Below are positions 56,557-64,000 of a stretch of DNA of 64,000 bases, in pieces. The notes under the pieces are model-generated. The model searched no databases. It was not told the DNA's origin and saw only the letters and a list, made by a program, of their open reading frames with translations. The stretch is from CAVREM01 sp963728825 (GTDB taxonomy: Bacteria > Acidobacteriota > Vicinamibacteria > Vicinamibacterales > CAVVIG01). The stretch lies in NCBI GenBank assembly GCA_963728825.1, contig CAVSLA010000006.1:1-64000 (forward strand). Direction: 5' to 3'. Position 1 is the first letter of the stretch; each line of letters opens with the position of its first letter. The translations under genes and the position numbers were made by a program.

Positions 56557-57460
56557 GCCCCATCGCTCGGCGCGAGGCGGTGGGGTGGTTGCGGACGCGC
56601 GGGACCAGCCTGCGACGCGCGTGTCGAGTCGTCGGGCTGAGTACGGCGACGTGGCGGTACCAGCGGCGGACAGCGCGATGAATGCGCGGGTGCTGGCCCG
56701 CTTGCAGGCGCACGCGGCCGTGCGAGCCCGCTTCGGGTATCGACGGCTGCACATCCTGCTCGAGCGCGAGGGGCTCGTCGTGAATCACAAACGGGTGCAC
56801 CGCCTCTATCAGGCCGCGGGCCTGCAGGTGCGGCGCCGGCGGCGGAAGCGCCTGACGCGGGCGGAGCGTGCACCGCTGCCGACCCCGAGCGGTCGATGCG
56901 AGCGGTGGTCCATGGATTTCACGGTCGATACCCGGGCAGATGGCCGCGGCTTTCGCACGTTGAACATCGTCGACGACTTCACGCGCGAGTGCGTCGCCAT
57001 CGAGGTCGATCGCTCGTTGCCGGGCCTGCGCGTCACGCGCGTGCTCGATCGACTCCAGGCGACCGTCGGGCTCCCGCAGACGATCGTCGTCGACAACGGG
57101 CCGGAATTTGCCGGGCGCACACTCGAGGCGTGGGCGGATGCGCACGGCGTGGCGCTGCGCTTCATTCGGCCGGGCAAGCCGATTGAAAACGCATACGTCG
57201 AGAGCTTCGACGGGAAGTTTCGCGACGAGTGCTTGAACGAACACTGGTTTGTGAATCTCGTCGACGCGAAGGACACGATCGAAGGCTGGCGAATCGCCTA
57301 CAACACCGTCCGGCCGCACAGCTCGCTAAACGGGGCGACGCCGGAGCAGTTTGCAAGGATCGCTGCGGGGGCTCGCCGGCTGACGCCGGCTCGCCCTGAA
57401 CAAGAAAACGAAGACCCAAAAATGACCCAAAACCCGGAAATCAGTACAGCGGAAAGGTGA
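56550..57460 (+). pseudogene. IS3-family transposase OrfB (outer element), frameshifted
   Basis: In the -1 frame after the slippery site, the first part reads VVGPIARREAVGWLRTRG, then RRACRVVGLSTATWRYQ, and stops at a TGA near 56680. The rve core continues in another frame (ARFGYRRLHILL, ERWSMDFTVDTRADGRGF, VVDNGPEFAGRTLEAW, ENAYVESFDGKFRDE: D-D-35-E all present). A single-base indel at about 56680 separates the halves. So the core is intact but production of full OrfAB is broken unless this is a sequence error. Confidence 0.82.
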
Positions 57461-57521
57461 CATCGACGCGATCTGTGATTTCCTAAGCAGGCCGGCGAGA
57501 CCGGCCAGGGAGACGCAGACG

Positions 57522-57788
57522 ATGCCCCGCAAAGGCCGCAGCAACGAAGAGATCATCCACGCCCTGCACCAGGTCGAGGGCGGCGAGAAAGTCACCGAGG
57601 TCTGTCGCCGCCTGGGCGTCAGCGAGCAGACGTTCTACCGCTGGAAGAAGCAGTTCAGCGGGCTGGGGCTGCAGGAGCTCCGCGAGTTGCGGTCGCTGCG
57701 CCACGAAAACGCCAAGTTGAAACAGGTCGTCGCCGACCTCACGCTCGATCGCCACATCCTGCAGGAGGTGGTGCGAAAAAAGCTCTGA
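57522..57788 (+). CDS. IS3-family transposase OrfA (inner element)
   Basis: An 88-residue DNA-binding protein (RSNEEIIHALHQVEGGEKVT, LGVSEQTFYRWKKQFSG) with a leucine-zipper tail. It ends at A-AAA-AAG (57776-57782), the slippery heptamer for -1 frameshifting. Sequence is clearly different from the outer element's OrfA, so the two are separate IS types. Confidence 0.93.
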   Translation: MPRKGRSNEEIIHALHQVEGGEKVTEVCRRLGVSEQTFYRWKKQFSGLGLQELRELRSLRHENAKLKQVVADLTLDRHILQEVVRKKL

Positions 57789-58693
57789 AGCCTCGAGCGC
57801 GCTGCACACTGGCGGAATGGGCGCAGACGGCCTACCGTCTAAGCCAACGCCGGGCGGCGAGGCTGATTCCCGTGCACAACGGCACCTTGCGGTACCGGTC
57901 GACCCGCGACCGTCAGGACGCGCTCCGCCAGCGGCTGCGCGAGTTGGCGGCGGTCCGGGTGCGGTTCGGTTATCGGCGGCTGACTATCTTGTTGAAACGC
58001 GAAGGCTGGCGGGTGAATGCCAAGCGGATCTATCGGTTGTACTCGGACGAGGGATTGACGGTGCGGACAAAGCCCCGCAAACGGCTGGCGAGCCGTCCTC
58101 GGGTGCCGCTGCCCGCACCGACCCGGCCGAATGAGCGCTGGAGCATGGACTTTGTCAGCGCCCGCCTGGGCGATGGCCGCTGGTTCCGCACGCTGACGGT
58201 GCTCGATGTCTATACGCGCGAAGCCTTGGCCCTGGTGGCCGACCGGTCGCTCACCGGCATCAAGGTGGCCGCGGCGCTGACACCAATCGTCGCCCAGCGT
58301 GGCACGCCGACGGCGATCACGGTCGACAATGGCGGCGAGTTTGTCAGCCGCGCGATGGACGCGTGGGCGTACGCGCATGACGTGCGCCTCGCGTTCATTC
58401 GCCCGGGCAAGCCCGTCGAGAACGCCTTCATCGAAAGTTTCAATGGACGGCTTCGCGATGAATGCCTGAACGCCCATGTCTTCGTCTCGACGACCGAAGC
58501 CCAGCGCGTCCTCGACCAATGGCGCCTTGATTACAATCATGTTCGCCCGCATAGCGCCTTGCGGGATCGAACACCGGTAGAGATGGCTTCTCTGTGGGTC
58601 GACTCACGTGTGCCACGTGAGTCGACTGCCATGAAGAACGACGGACCGAAAACCGAGATCGCAGGTCGTTTGGTAACCATTCCGCCGTACTAA
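57782..58693 (+). CDS. IS3-family transposase OrfB (inner element)
   Basis: A 303-residue integrase-type transposase made by -1 frameshifting from OrfA. It opens LKPRARCTLAEWAQTAYRLS, then RFGYRRLTILLKREGW and the rve core: ERWSMDFVSARLGDG (first Asp), TVDNGGEFVSRAMDAW (second Asp) and ENAFIESFNGRLRDE (Glu). Uninterrupted, so this element may be active. Confidence 0.93.
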   Translation, partial: ALKPRARCTLAEWAQTAYRLSQRRAARLIPVHNGTLRYRSTRDRQDALRQRLRELAAVRVRFGYRRLTILLKREGWRVNAKRIYRLYSDEGLTVRTKPRKRLASRPRVPLPAPTRPNERWSMDFVSARLGDGRWFRTLTVLDVYTREALALVADRSLTGIKVAAALTPIVAQRGTPTAITVDNGGEFVSRAMDAWAYAHDVRLAFIRPGKPVENAFIESFNGRLRDECLNAHVFVSTTEAQRVLDQWRLDYNHVRPHSALRDRTPVEMASLWVDSRVPRESTAMKNDGPKTEIAGRLVTIPPY

Positions 58694-58856
58694 ATTTGCG
58701 GGGCGGGTCAAAAACCGAGGTCCTCACACTATCCGTGTAGCGGATTGTGGGGGCAGGTCAGTCCCAGATCGAAGAGGTGAGTCGACCGCCGCATGAACGC
58801 GCGTCTCGGCTGCTGAACTGTAAACAGCGGGAGTCCGCGTTACATCGGAGGACGCC

Positions 58857-59600
58857 ATGTTCGAACTCATTTCAGGAGGACCACGACACCCATTTCACGA
58901 CCGCACAGTCGCGCCAGCGGTGATAGCAGTTGTCGGACACGGTGTCATCATCCTGGGCGTTGCAGCGGCTTCGGTGTTCGTGAGCACGAACGTGCTCCCC
59001 GCCGTTCCAGACATGATGGCATTCGTTGCCACGGCGCCCCCGCCTCCTCCACCGCCGCCACCCCCGCAACTGCGGCGTGCCACGCCGGCCAAACCTCAAC
59101 CGGTCCCGGTCAGCACGCGCGCGGCGGCGCCTGTCGAAGCGCCCTCGTCAATCGTGGCGGAACCCTTTGTCCTCTCGACCGCGGACGAAGAGGGTATCGA
59201 AGGCGGAGTGGAAGGCGGCATCGCTGGCGGGATTCCTGGCGGCATCGTTGGCGGGTTACTGGCGGTGCCTGCGCCGTTACCTCCGCCGCCTCCTCCTGCT
59301 GAGGCGCGACTGATACCTGTCAGAGTCGGCGGCCAGGTGAACACACCAGCGCTCGTACATCGCGTGGAACCGGTTTATGCAGCCATTGCCGTGCAAGCGA
59401 AGGTCACCGGCACGGTGATTCTCGAAGCCACGGTTAACAGTGAACGCCGAGTGGAGCATGTGCGCGTGCTGCGCTCGGTAGGACTCCTCGAAGCGGCTGC
59501 GATCGATGCGGTGAAACAGTGGCGATATTCGACTCTGGTGTTGAACGGGATCTCGACCCCGTTCATCTTGACCGTCACACTCACGTTTTCGCTGAAGTGA
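58857..59600 (+). CDS. TonB-family energy transducer
   Basis: A 247-residue inner-membrane protein. There is one N-terminal transmembrane helix (VAPAVIAVVGHGVIILGVAA), a Pro-rich periplasmic spacer (APPPPPPPPPPQLRRATPAK), a Gly-rich repeat (EGGVEGGIAGGIPGGIVGG) and a C-terminal TonB domain (PVYAAIAVQAKVTGTVILEA, AAIDAVKQWRYSTLVLNG). TonB proteins power TonB-dependent outer-membrane transporters. ATCGGAGGACGCC precedes ATG 58857. No transporter or ExbBD gene is next to it. Confidence 0.93.
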   Translation: MFELISGGPRHPFHDRTVAPAVIAVVGHGVIILGVAAASVFVSTNVLPAVPDMMAFVATAPPPPPPPPPPQLRRATPAKPQPVPVSTRAAAPVEAPSSIVAEPFVLSTADEEGIEGGVEGGIAGGIPGGIVGGLLAVPAPLPPPPPPAEARLIPVRVGGQVNTPALVHRVEPVYAAIAVQAKVTGTVILEATVNSERRVEHVRVLRSVGLLEAAAIDAVKQWRYSTLVLNGISTPFILTVTLTFSLK

Positions 59601-59669
59601 CTGTAGCGGCCACCAATGGGAACTCAGAGATTCGCATAACAAGCGCCTGGAAGGAAGAGGAGAACGGTC

Positions 59670-59993
59670 ATGAGAACCTTCACACGGACCATTCTGACGG
59701 TTGCGTTCGCGGCGGGCACCGCGCTGCCTGCTCAGGCGCAGTCTGCCAATCGTTCGTCGGCTCCCTCCGCCGCGGCGCCGTCACCAGTTGGGCGATTCGT
59801 CGAGACCGCCGCACATTCACGCTGCCGCCATCACTGCGCCTCGCTCGCCGCGAGCGCGCCGCACAGGATGATGCCCCATCAGTCGGTTGTCGAACGGCAG
59901 ACCCGAAATGAGCGGTGCTCCAGAGAGATGATTCGTGCTCGGCGACCGGCGCGCTCCGTACTAGCGGGGCGGTCAGCGAGGGGCGTCCGTTAA
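59670..59993 (+). pseudogene. Secreted protein with decayed body
   Basis: ATG 59670 follows AGGAGAACGGTC and encodes a good signal peptide (MRTFTRTILTVAFAAGTALP, then AQAQ). After about 45 codons the translation becomes Arg/His/Ser-rich and unlike a secreted protein, whereas a neighbouring frame reads RRTFTLPPSLRLA and GCRTADPK, which look like the true continuation. At least one frameshift near 59790-59830 is likely. It is 69 bp after tonB. Confidence 0.5.
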
Positions 59994-60115
59994 CCGGCTC
60001 TTCAGCGATCAGCCTGCCGTTCGGAGTATGACAGACGCATTTTGGATGATCGCGGAGCGGCGTTAACCTACGTCTATAGCACCGGCCAGTATCCCCTCGC
60101 CCGCAAGGAGTCGGC

Positions 60116-61246
60116 CTATGCCCAAGCCTTCTTTATGGCCGCTTCCAGCGCCTTCTGCCGCGATTTCACGAACGCGGAATAGTGCTTGGCGACGATGGTT
60201 GGTGTGTTGCCCAAAACGGTCGCGACGGTTTCGATAGGGACGCCTTCTTCGAGCATCGCAACGGAGAATGTGTGAAGGAATCTGTGGAAGTGCGCGTTGT
60301 CGACGCCCGCAAGTTTCGCGAGCGACACAAGACTCCTGCGCCAATCCTCAAGCGCCGATTTGAGCTTCCCGTTGCCTGACCAAAAGAAATACTTCTTTCC
60401 CGGCAAAATGCTTCAGCGCAGCAAGCGTCTCGCCCGGCAGCGGGCACCAGACCGGCGTCCCAGTCTTGCTCGTGTACATGAACAGCTTAACGTTCTTGAC
60501 CGGTCACGAGTGAGGGACACCGCATCGGCAATGCGGAGCCCCGAGTTGCGGAGCAACATGATCATCGCGCGCAGCCGGTTACCGTCCCCGCGGAAAACGT
60601 CACATGCGTCAAGAAGCTTTTGAACTTCTAGCGGTGTGAACGGTTTCACTTGAGTGCGTTGGACTCTCGGCAGCTTGACCGCCTTGGCCACATTCCGGCT
60701 TATCCAGTCCGACGCGTTGCAGAAGGCCATGAATGCGCGCAGATATTCGAGCTTCTTCTGTTGCGTTATCGGGGAGTGGCGTAGGGAGTCCCGGAATTCA
60801 CGGAGGAATTCGACGGCCAGCCGGTCTAGCGCCGCGACGTTGTGCGCCGCACAGAACGGAACGAGCTCGCCCTCGAGGAGCCTCCGGTATTTCTTGAGGC
60901 TCGATTCCTTCAGGTTGCGGGATTTGGCGTCTGCAAGAAATTTCTGAACGGCCTCTTCGACGCTCGCAACCTTGACGCGCGGCTGGTCGACCTTGCCGCT
61001 CGACTCCTACAAACGAACGAGATCCGTAGCGGCCTCCCACGCGCGCAGATCCAGAGAGCGCCGCACGTATTCGCCGCCGAGTGAACCCTGAACCCAGATG
61101 GGGCACTTGCAGTTGCGGAATCGGCGTGAGGTGTATCGGCACGGCGGCGGGTGCCGCCGGTGATGGCCAGCACCGCCAAAGAATAGCGGGAGGGGACAAT
61201 TCAAGTACGTTTTATCAGCGTCCTCTATTAAGTTCTTTCTAGTCAA
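60116..61246 (-). pseudogene. Island integrase (tyrosine recombinase), inactivated
   Basis: The N-terminal part has CKCPIWVQGSLGGEYVRRSL, typical of a family of short-Cys-motif integrases. TAG at about 61013 interrupts it (usual Trp). The core-binding domain (SRNLKESSLKKYRRLLEGEL, RAFMAFCNASDWISRN) and the start of the catalytic domain (FTPLEVQKLLDACDVF, LLRNSGLRIADAVSL, with the first Arg) follow. The frame then shifts near 60500 (GGG to GG) and 60405. The last frame has HFHRFLHTFSVAMLEEGVPI, in which the second catalytic Arg (HxxR) is Leu, and HYSAFVKSRQ with the Tyr. Several independent lesions argue for real decay. It abuts tRNA-Ser. Confidence 0.85.
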
Positions 61247-61256
61247 TATTTTACAA

Positions 61257-61277
61257 TGGCGGAGGGAGAGGGATTCG
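61257..61277 (+). repeat. attR, the tRNA-Ser 3' end
   Basis: Identical to 43999-44019 over 21 bases and part of the intact tRNA. It defines the right edge of the island. Confidence 0.8.
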
Positions 61278-61346
61278 AACCCCCGGAACCCTTACGGGTT
61301 CAGTGGTTTTCAAGACCACCGCCATCGACCACTCGGCCATCCCTCC
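61257..61346 (-). tRNA. tRNA-Ser(UGA)
   Basis: A 90-bp gene with 7-bp acceptor stem (GGAGGGA/TCCCTCC), long variable arm typical of class II tRNAs, anticodon loop CTTGAAA (anticodon TGA) and encoded 3' CCA. The T-arm contains GGTTCGAATCC. Its 3' 21 bp are the island attachment site. Confidence 0.97.
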
Positions 61347-61962
61347 GCGTCACAAAACCGGCCAGAATCTGGCGTTTTCCTGTAACGACAACTCGCTGCG
61401 GCGATGCTGTGTCACCGAAAGTGTAGCCATCGTTGAAAGGCTCGACTTCGGACGGCTGCTATTGTACCGCTCACCTCGAACCATCCAAATGAGCCAACGC
61501 GAAACGCGCGCGACATGACTGTCGCGCCAAGATTGGCGCGAGCAATCGGAAGCACCGCAGATGGCGCTGTCGCACGTTGAAAAGACCAGCTGGTCGGCGG
61601 CCGCATCTCCCTGCGATAGTGGGCAGTGCCTCGCCTCCCCCCTGAGCCGTGTGAAAGAAATCGTCATGCCAGGCACCCTCCTGCTCCTGTCAGGGTCCTC
61701 GGTGGAGCAATGACGTCTCCTCGTGACCATCTACGTCTACGAAGAGCCAGCATTCAACGTCGGTCGACCGACGAATCCATCTTCGTGCCGTCGCCGAACC
61801 TGAGCGCGTACTGGTCGCCCGTACCCGAACTCTAAGTCGCATTGTGTACTCGTCGCGAAGCCGTCAGTGAGGTCCTGCTCCGCTGTCATTTCCCTCACGC
61901 ATTCGACACCTCGTCAGTCCTGGCGCGGGGATATGCGGTGACAGGCGTATGATCGCGGCAGA
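61347..61962. other. Intergenic region upstream of tRNA-Ser, with overlapping hairpins
   Basis: No credible gene. Two GC-rich hairpins share bases: GCGCGACA/TGTCGCGC (61508-61515 with 61520-61527) and CGCGCCAA/TTGGCGCG (61523-61530 with 61533-61540), so only one can form at a time. A short frame at 61721-61798 (VTIYVYEEPAFNVGRPTNPS) has no support. Confidence 0.45.
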
Positions 61963-62340
61963 ATGGCAATCATGCGCCGCGTGTTTGCAAATGTATTGGC
62001 CTTGATGGTAGTCACCTCGACCGCCACGCACGGCCAACGCCAAAGTGCCCCTCACAGCAGGACGGGCCTTCGCGGCGTCGAAGTGGCACGCGAGACGTTT
62101 GAAGCGAGCGTCGAAGCGCGGGTGAGAGACCGCCGGGCGAAATGCATGAACGCGTTCGGCAACCTCACGTTCTGCAATTGTTTCAGTGCATCTTTGCCGT
62201 TGAACGTTGATTTCCAACAATACGTCGCGGTGACAATTAGTAATGATGACGCCGTTACGACTGCTTCGCAGAACCAGCTGCGGGATGTCATCATCGCAAC
62301 TCGTGATCGTTGCGTTGCCGCGGCATCCGGACAACCGTAA
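61963..62340 (+). CDS. Small secreted Cys-containing protein
   Basis: A 125-residue protein with signal peptide (RRVFANVLALMVVTSTATHG). The mature domain (KCMNAFGNLTFCNCFSASLP, VDFQQYVAVTISNDDAVTTA, IATRDRCVAAASG) has four Cys and looks like a small helical secreted domain of the type found in bacterial Rap1a/Tai-like or hypothetical families. The family was not identified. ATG 61972 is an alternative start nine bases on. Confidence 0.6.
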   Translation: MAIMRRVFANVLALMVVTSTATHGQRQSAPHSRTGLRGVEVARETFEASVEARVRDRRAKCMNAFGNLTFCNCFSASLPLNVDFQQYVAVTISNDDAVTTASQNQLRDVIIATRDRCVAAASGQP

Positions 62341-62791
62341 TGGGTTCCCGCTAGCGCGTCACACCCTCTTCATCAGGGCGCGGGATCGACGCGCTAGTTT
62401 ATGCGCCCGAACCCAGCAGGCCGAAGCGACACCGCAATCAGCGCGAGTGGACGGCGGTAAGACGACGGCATCTAGAGTCGTCGACGGGGAGTCTCTCGGA
62501 TCAGCTGACTCGTTTTTCGTTGTCGACGATCGCCTGCCACCTGAACGGCGGATCTCCGGCGCTACGTGTCCACACCGTCGCCGCCAGGTTGCGGGGAGAC
62601 AACGCCCTGGTGGACGAGCTGCTCAGGTCTTTGGCCGCCGGGCGGATGCTTCAGTCCGCCCTGTGCGACGAATCGCTACCTATCATCTATCCAGTATCGC
62701 TCGGCATGAGCTGGACCAGAACTCTCAATCCGCCCTCCCGATTAGATTCACATTCACTCGCCGTGAGTCATGATGGCTGAAAGGAGCAGGC
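62341..62791. other. Intergenic region, no confident gene
   Basis: A frame at 62520-62780 begins with TTG and reads LRVHTVAARLRGDNALVDEL, but it has no ribosome binding site or known family. I do not call it a gene. No repeats or RNA structure stood out. Confidence 0.4.
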
Positions 62792-62905
62792 ATGGGAGAC
62801 AAGGGTGGAAAGAAGGACAAGGAAAAGAACAAACAACAGCAGCTGACGAAACAGAAACAGGAGGAACAAAAAAAGCAGGACAAGGTCCGGCCAAAGGCTC
62901 CATAG
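62792..62905 (+). CDS. 37-residue Lys/Gln-rich small protein
   Basis: AAAGGAGCAGGC precedes ATG 62792 with ideal spacing. The protein begins MGDKGGKKDKEKNKQQQ and ends KVRPKAP; it is almost entirely Lys, Gln, Glu and Asp. Short proteins of this composition beginning MGDKGG-KDKEK occur in many bacteria and are of unknown function, perhaps nucleic-acid binding. Codons are AT-richer than the neighbours because of Lys and Gln. Confidence 0.75.
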   Translation: MGDKGGKKDKEKNKQQQLTKQKQEEQKKQDKVRPKAP

Positions 62906-63108
62906 CAGAAAGTTCACCGACAGCAGGCGGTCGTTGGTAAAGCCAGCTGTCAGACGATCTCCGTTCACTCGTAATCACGAATTGCGCAGGCCGACAATCC
63001 GGGGCGCGACGAGCGCCCGGGGCCTGATCGACGAGCACGCTCAGCCGGCCAGTTAGCGGATTCCAGACCGACGCCGGCGGTGCAGTCGATCGCCCGTTAG
63101 GGAGAATC

Positions 63109-63906
63109 ATGAGCGAAGACGCACACGCCCGACCGACACGCGACGCGCCCGAGCCGCTGTACGACATCAATATCCCGACACCGACGCACGCGGAGCGCGC
63201 GCGAACATTGGTCGCCCAGATCTCGACCGGGACCCTGTGCACCCTGGCCCTGGAGCCGGAAGGTTATCCCTACGGCTCGTTCGTGACCGTCGCCTTTGAC
63301 AACGAAAACCCAATCTTCCTTATCAGCGGACTCGCCGAGCACACCAAGAACTTGGAGCGGGATCCTCGCGCGTCGCTGCTGGTGGCCGAGGGAGGCTCTG
63401 CAGATCCGCTCGCCAACGGCCGCGTCACCATCCTAGGACCGTGCACGCGCGTCGAAGGGGATTGCGGAAGCGCGCGTGCCGCATTCTTCGCTGCTCATCC
63501 GAACTCACGCTACTACGCTGACTTCCGCGATTTCGCGTTCTGGAAGCTGCATGTCGATCATGTCCGCTACATTGGGGGCTATGGCCGGATGTCGTGGATC
63601 AGCAAGGCTGACTGGCGGGCCGCCGAACCGGATCCCCTCGGTCCGTCGGCCGTCGACATGATTGCTCATATGAACGCCGATCACGCCGACGCCATGGTGC
63701 TTTACTGCAAGGCCTTTTCAAAAGCGACCGAGATCACTTCCGCGAGCATGACGGGCGTCGACAGGTACGGCTTCGACCTGTCGGCGATGACCCCAACGGG
63801 ACCACGACTCGTCCGACTGGCGTTCGGCAAGCCGGTCAGTACCCCGGAGCAAGTGCGCGCCGCCCTGATCTCGATGTTGAAGGACGCCAGATCCAAGCTG
63901 GGCTGA
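63109..63906 (+). CDS. HugZ-like pyridoxamine-phosphate-oxidase-fold protein with DUF2470 domain
   Basis: A 265-residue protein. Residues 25-165 form a split-barrel FMN- or haem-binding domain (LVAQISTGTLCTLALEPEGY, YGSFVTVAFDNENPIFLISG, HTKNLERDPRASLLVAEGG). Residues 180-260 are a DUF2470 domain (AVDMIAHMNADHADAMVLYC), as in HugZ-type haem oxygenases and plant/cyanobacterial relatives. It probably degrades or handles haem. GTTAGGGAGAATC precedes ATG 63109. Confidence 0.88.
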   Translation: MSEDAHARPTRDAPEPLYDINIPTPTHAERARTLVAQISTGTLCTLALEPEGYPYGSFVTVAFDNENPIFLISGLAEHTKNLERDPRASLLVAEGGSADPLANGRVTILGPCTRVEGDCGSARAAFFAAHPNSRYYADFRDFAFWKLHVDHVRYIGGYGRMSWISKADWRAAEPDPLGPSAVDMIAHMNADHADAMVLYCKAFSKATEITSASMTGVDRYGFDLSAMTPTGPRLVRLAFGKPVSTPEQVRAALISMLKDARSKLG

Positions 63907-64000
63907 TGGGCACGAGAAGCTGCCGCGCATCGCGATGGCAGCTCAAGGTTCTGATGTGCTGCAGAATGAGCCCCCAATGGTCTCAGCACATCGCATAGCG
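63907..64000. other. Right-edge non-coding stretch
   Basis: No feature recognised in the last 94 bases. Confidence 0.3.

Larger units (their letters stand above)
57474..58728 (+). mobile_element. IS3-family element (inner), nested
   Basis: Candidate ends TGTGATTTCCT (57474-57484) and AGGTCCTCACA (58718-58728) match at 8 of 11 positions as inverted repeats. They bracket an intact orfA/orfB pair, inserted just after the outer element's orfB. No convincing target duplication. End positions are uncertain by a few bases. Confidence 0.65.
56229..58760 (+). mobile_element. IS3-family element (outer), carrying a second IS3 insertion
   Basis: The left end TGACCTGCCCCC at 56229 and the right end (its reverse complement at 58749-58760) are matching inverted repeats, with further similarity inside. 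Between them lie orfA/orfB of this element and then a complete second IS3-family element at 57474-58728. I saw no target duplication flanking the outer ends. The outer orfB is frameshifted, so the element needs help to move. Confidence 0.75.
43999..61277. mobile_element. Genomic island integrated at tRNA-Ser(UGA)
   Basis: The last 21 bases of the tRNA-Ser gene (61257-61277) recur in the same orientation at 43999-44019 without the rest of a tRNA, as expected for attR/attL. A tyrosine recombinase gene starts 10 bp from the tRNA 3' end and reads into the island. The 17.3-kb interval carries accessory genes and IS elements. The recombinase is inactivated, so the island is probably fixed. The att repeat and integrase position are seen directly; the island itself is inferred. 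Confidence 0.75.

Noticed and set aside
56225..58764. Target-site duplication around the outer IS3 element
   Set aside because: The flanks GGGA and GTCC do not match as a direct repeat.
62520..62780. An 86-codon frame starting with TTG
   Set aside because: No ribosome binding site, no family and weak codon bias; not called as a gene.

Overview
The window is a high-GC bacterial chromosome segment. The best guess for its origin is Acidobacteriota, probably Vicinamibacteria. This rests on an 800-residue MacB/FtsX-type permease of the acidobacterial duplicated-orphan-permease (ADOP) type, a TolB/PD40 gene remnant, a PadR plus membrane-protein pair, many small secreted proteins and lipoproteins, and codons ending mostly in G or C. 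No rRNA or CRISPR array was seen. The single tRNA is tRNA-Ser(UGA).

Bases 1-12,100 hold mostly single genes: a serine hydrolase, a frameshifted tannase, a lipoprotein, an NTF2-like protein, a histone H1-like protein, a NUDIX/M64 peptidase pair, an HhH-PHP protein, a methyltransferase and a PA2779/PA2778-type pair whose cysteine peptidase carries an added beta-barrel. Bases 12,300-20,500 hold an HD-GYP response regulator and a six-gene leftward run: coiled-coil protein, PspA/ESCRT-III protein, membrane coiled-coil protein, tandem AAA+ ATPase, FAD amine oxidase and a solute-binding protein with LysM, closed by a 13-bp hairpin. Bases 20,600-28,500 hold secreted and sensory proteins, a DUF5009-type acyltransferase, a GIY-YIG-like gene, groEL, groES and a Crp/Fnr regulator. 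Bases 28,600-42,400 hold a decayed PD40 gene, the ADOP permease, an ABC exporter, an amidohydrolase, S41 and ChaN-like proteins, the PadR pair and a scrambled integrase remnant, followed by an intact IS5-family element with a 4-bp target duplication (42,682-43,957).

From 43,999 to 61,277 lies what I read as a 17.3-kb genomic island in tRNA-Ser. A 21-bp copy of the tRNA 3' end sits at the left edge, the complete tRNA at the right, and a broken tyrosine recombinase starts 10 bp from the tRNA. Cargo: a hybrid histidine kinase with a MEDS/DcmR sensor (interrupted by an in-frame TGA at a conserved Cys, followed by a SECIS-like hairpin), a winged-helix/ATPase/TPR regulator, a nitronate monooxygenase, a cytochrome c-porin fusion followed by a pentaheme cytochrome c (possible outer-membrane electron conduit), an OsmC remnant cut by nested IS3 elements, and a TonB protein. 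After the island come small secreted or charged proteins and a HugZ-like pyridoxamine-phosphate-oxidase-fold protein.

Two cross-cutting oddities stand out. First, about ten single-base frameshifts affect otherwise well-conserved genes; several fall in short G runs, so assembly error is a serious alternative to decay. Second, in two decayed genes a segment of about 75 bp appears inverted in place, and re-inverting it restores the expected order of family motifs.
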